Source: Pseudomonadota bacterium
GTDB taxonomy: Bacteria > Pseudomonadota > Alphaproteobacteria > UBA9655
Reading direction: 5' to 3'
Length of the DNA stretch: 34,122 nucleotides
NCBI GenBank assembly: GCA_018242065.1
Contig: JAFECQ010000010.1
Span: 1 to 34,122 of the forward strand
Part shown: positions 33,462-34,122 of the stretch, in pieces
How the letters are laid out: each line of letters starts with the position of its first letter
Numbering within the stretch: position 1 is the stretch's first letter
Position numbers and translations under genes: made by a program
Notes under the pieces: model-generated
What the model saw: the letters and a program-made list of their open reading frames with translations, nothing else
Told to the model about the DNA's origin: nothing
The model's database searches: none

Positions 33462-33848
33462 ATGCTACTAACTTTGTTAAAAGCTAAAATTCATAGGGCA
33501 AAAATAACTCAAGCTGATTTAAATTATGTGGGGAGTATAACCATTGATGAGCATTTGCTCAATGAGAGTGGGATTTTAGAATATGAAAAAGTTAAAGTGG
33601 TTGACATTGATAATGGGAATAGATTCGAAACATATGTGATTAAGGGTAAAAAAAACAGCGGAATAATTTGTGTAAATGGGGCTGCAGCAAGATTAGTAAG
33701 CGAAGGCGATAAAATCATAATCATGTGTTATTGCCATTTGGATAAAAATGAAGTGGCACAACATCATCCAAAAGTATTGTTTATGAATGAAGATAACAGC
33801 ATTCATAGTGTAACGACTCATGAAGAACATGGCCCTCTTAAAGTATAG
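33462..33848 (+). CDS. panD: Aspartate 1-decarboxylase
   Basis: It makes beta-alanine from aspartate with a self-made pyruvoyl group. The 128-residue proenzyme has the cleavage site Gly24-Ser25 in YVGSITID, with Lys9, His11, Arg54 (NGNRFETY), Tyr58 and Asn72 (NGAAAR) in place. AAGGGAG precedes the ATG. No panB or panC is nearby, so beta-alanine may feed pantothenate and CoA (source of phosphopantetheine), or serve as a peptide building block. Both are inference. It diverges from phhA. Confidence 0.95.
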   Translation: MLLTLLKAKIHRAKITQADLNYVGSITIDEHLLNESGILEYEKVKVVDIDNGNRFETYVIKGKKNSGIICVNGAAARLVSEGDKIIIMCYCHLDKNEVAQHHPKVLFMNEDNSIHSVTTHEEHGPLKV

Positions 33849-33976
33849 TAGTATGTAAAAACCTCTAGCTCTTTTCTTATATGTATGGTGTAACTTAAGG
33901 TAAAAGGGTTTCTATCTTTCTTAAAGATAAAATTGAAAAGAGAAATATCTAGCTAACTTGTGACATTCAAATTAAA

Positions 33977-34005
33977 TTTACCACCATTTTAGTAATTAAT
34001 ATAGT
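33977..34005 (+). promoter_or_regulatory. Candidate promoter of the last gene
   Basis: TTTACC (33977-33982) and TATAGT (34000-34005; 5 of 6) are 17 bases apart. The start codon is 43 bases past the -10 box. TATCTTT-CTT-AAAGATA (33913-33929) lies about 50 bases upstream of the -35 box. Confidence 0.4.
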
Positions 34006-34047
34006 TTAGCCTCAACGTAAAAAATCATACAGAGGGGAGATAAAAAT

Positions 34048-34122
34048 ATGAAATCTACTTTGTTTAGGTTGGTTGTAGGCACAGCTTTAGGACTAGGACC
34101 CGTGCAAGCAATGTACGATGCT
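34048..34122 (+). CDS. Secreted protein, 3' partial
   Basis: GAGGGGAGA precedes ATG 34048. The 25 visible residues form a Sec signal peptide with a basic start, hydrophobic core and a likely cleavage at PVQA|MYDA. Nothing else can be said; the gene runs off the window. Confidence 0.6.
   Translation, partial: MKSTLFRLVVGTALGLGPVQAMYDA

Noticed and set aside
1-34122. tRNA, rRNA or CRISPR features
   Set aside because: None was recognised on either strand when reading through the window; small RNAs cannot be excluded by eye.

Overview
The window looks like the chromosome of an AT-rich, intracellular alphaproteobacterium of the Rickettsiales/Holosporales type (Paracaedibacter- or Odyssella-like). 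Three things suggest this: an F-type conjugation operon paired with a Ti-type TraD coupling protein, which is the known signature of the Rickettsiales Amplified Genetic Element (RAGE); a secreted F-box protein typical of protist symbionts; and decayed insertion-sequence and frameshifted genes. This is a reading of gene content. No database search was made.

Region 1 (1-23,198) is one long plus-strand conjugation operon. Almost every gene overlaps the next by a few bases (ATGA, TAATG or TGATG junctions). Order: 5'-partial replication-type protein, ssb-like gene, candidate pilin (traA-like), traL, traE, traK, traB, traV, traC, trbI, a TraF/TrhF-like S26 peptidase, traW, traU, trbC, two tandem traN paralogues, traF, traH, traG and a VirD4/Ti-type traD. 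Together they would build the F-type type IV secretion channel, its pilus and the mating-pair stabilisation complex. No relaxase or integrase is present, and the element stops abruptly after traD. Many of these genes carry in-frame tracts of 15-bp-spaced mini-palindromes that expand as pentapeptide repeats. These tracts are the most unusual DNA-level structure in the window.

Region 2 (about 23.2-25.4 kb) is visibly more AT-rich and partly degenerate. It has an almost gene-free stretch, a Sec-signal-bearing F-box protein, a remnant resembling an IS5-family transposase N-terminus, and a 4'-phosphopantetheinyl transferase gene broken by one extra base in an 8-T run.

Region 3 (about 24.7-34.1 kb) resembles the tailoring and supply part of a nonribosomal-peptide pathway for a hydroxylated aromatic amino acid. 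One strand carries an ABC exporter, a hydroxymandelate-oxidase-like flavoenzyme and the phosphopantetheinyl transferase. The other strand carries a type II thioesterase, pterin-4a-carbinolamine dehydratase, a VUT-family transporter and a CmlA-type di-iron beta-hydroxylase. A phenylalanine 4-hydroxylase and aspartate 1-decarboxylase follow. Inferred logic: Phe to Tyr (PhhA, with PhhB recycling the pterin), beta-hydroxylation on a carrier protein (CmlA-like), carrier activation (phosphopantetheinyl transferase), editing (thioesterase) and export (ABC). No NRPS or PKS module lies in the window, so the core synthetase must be elsewhere or lost. The window ends inside a secreted-protein gene.
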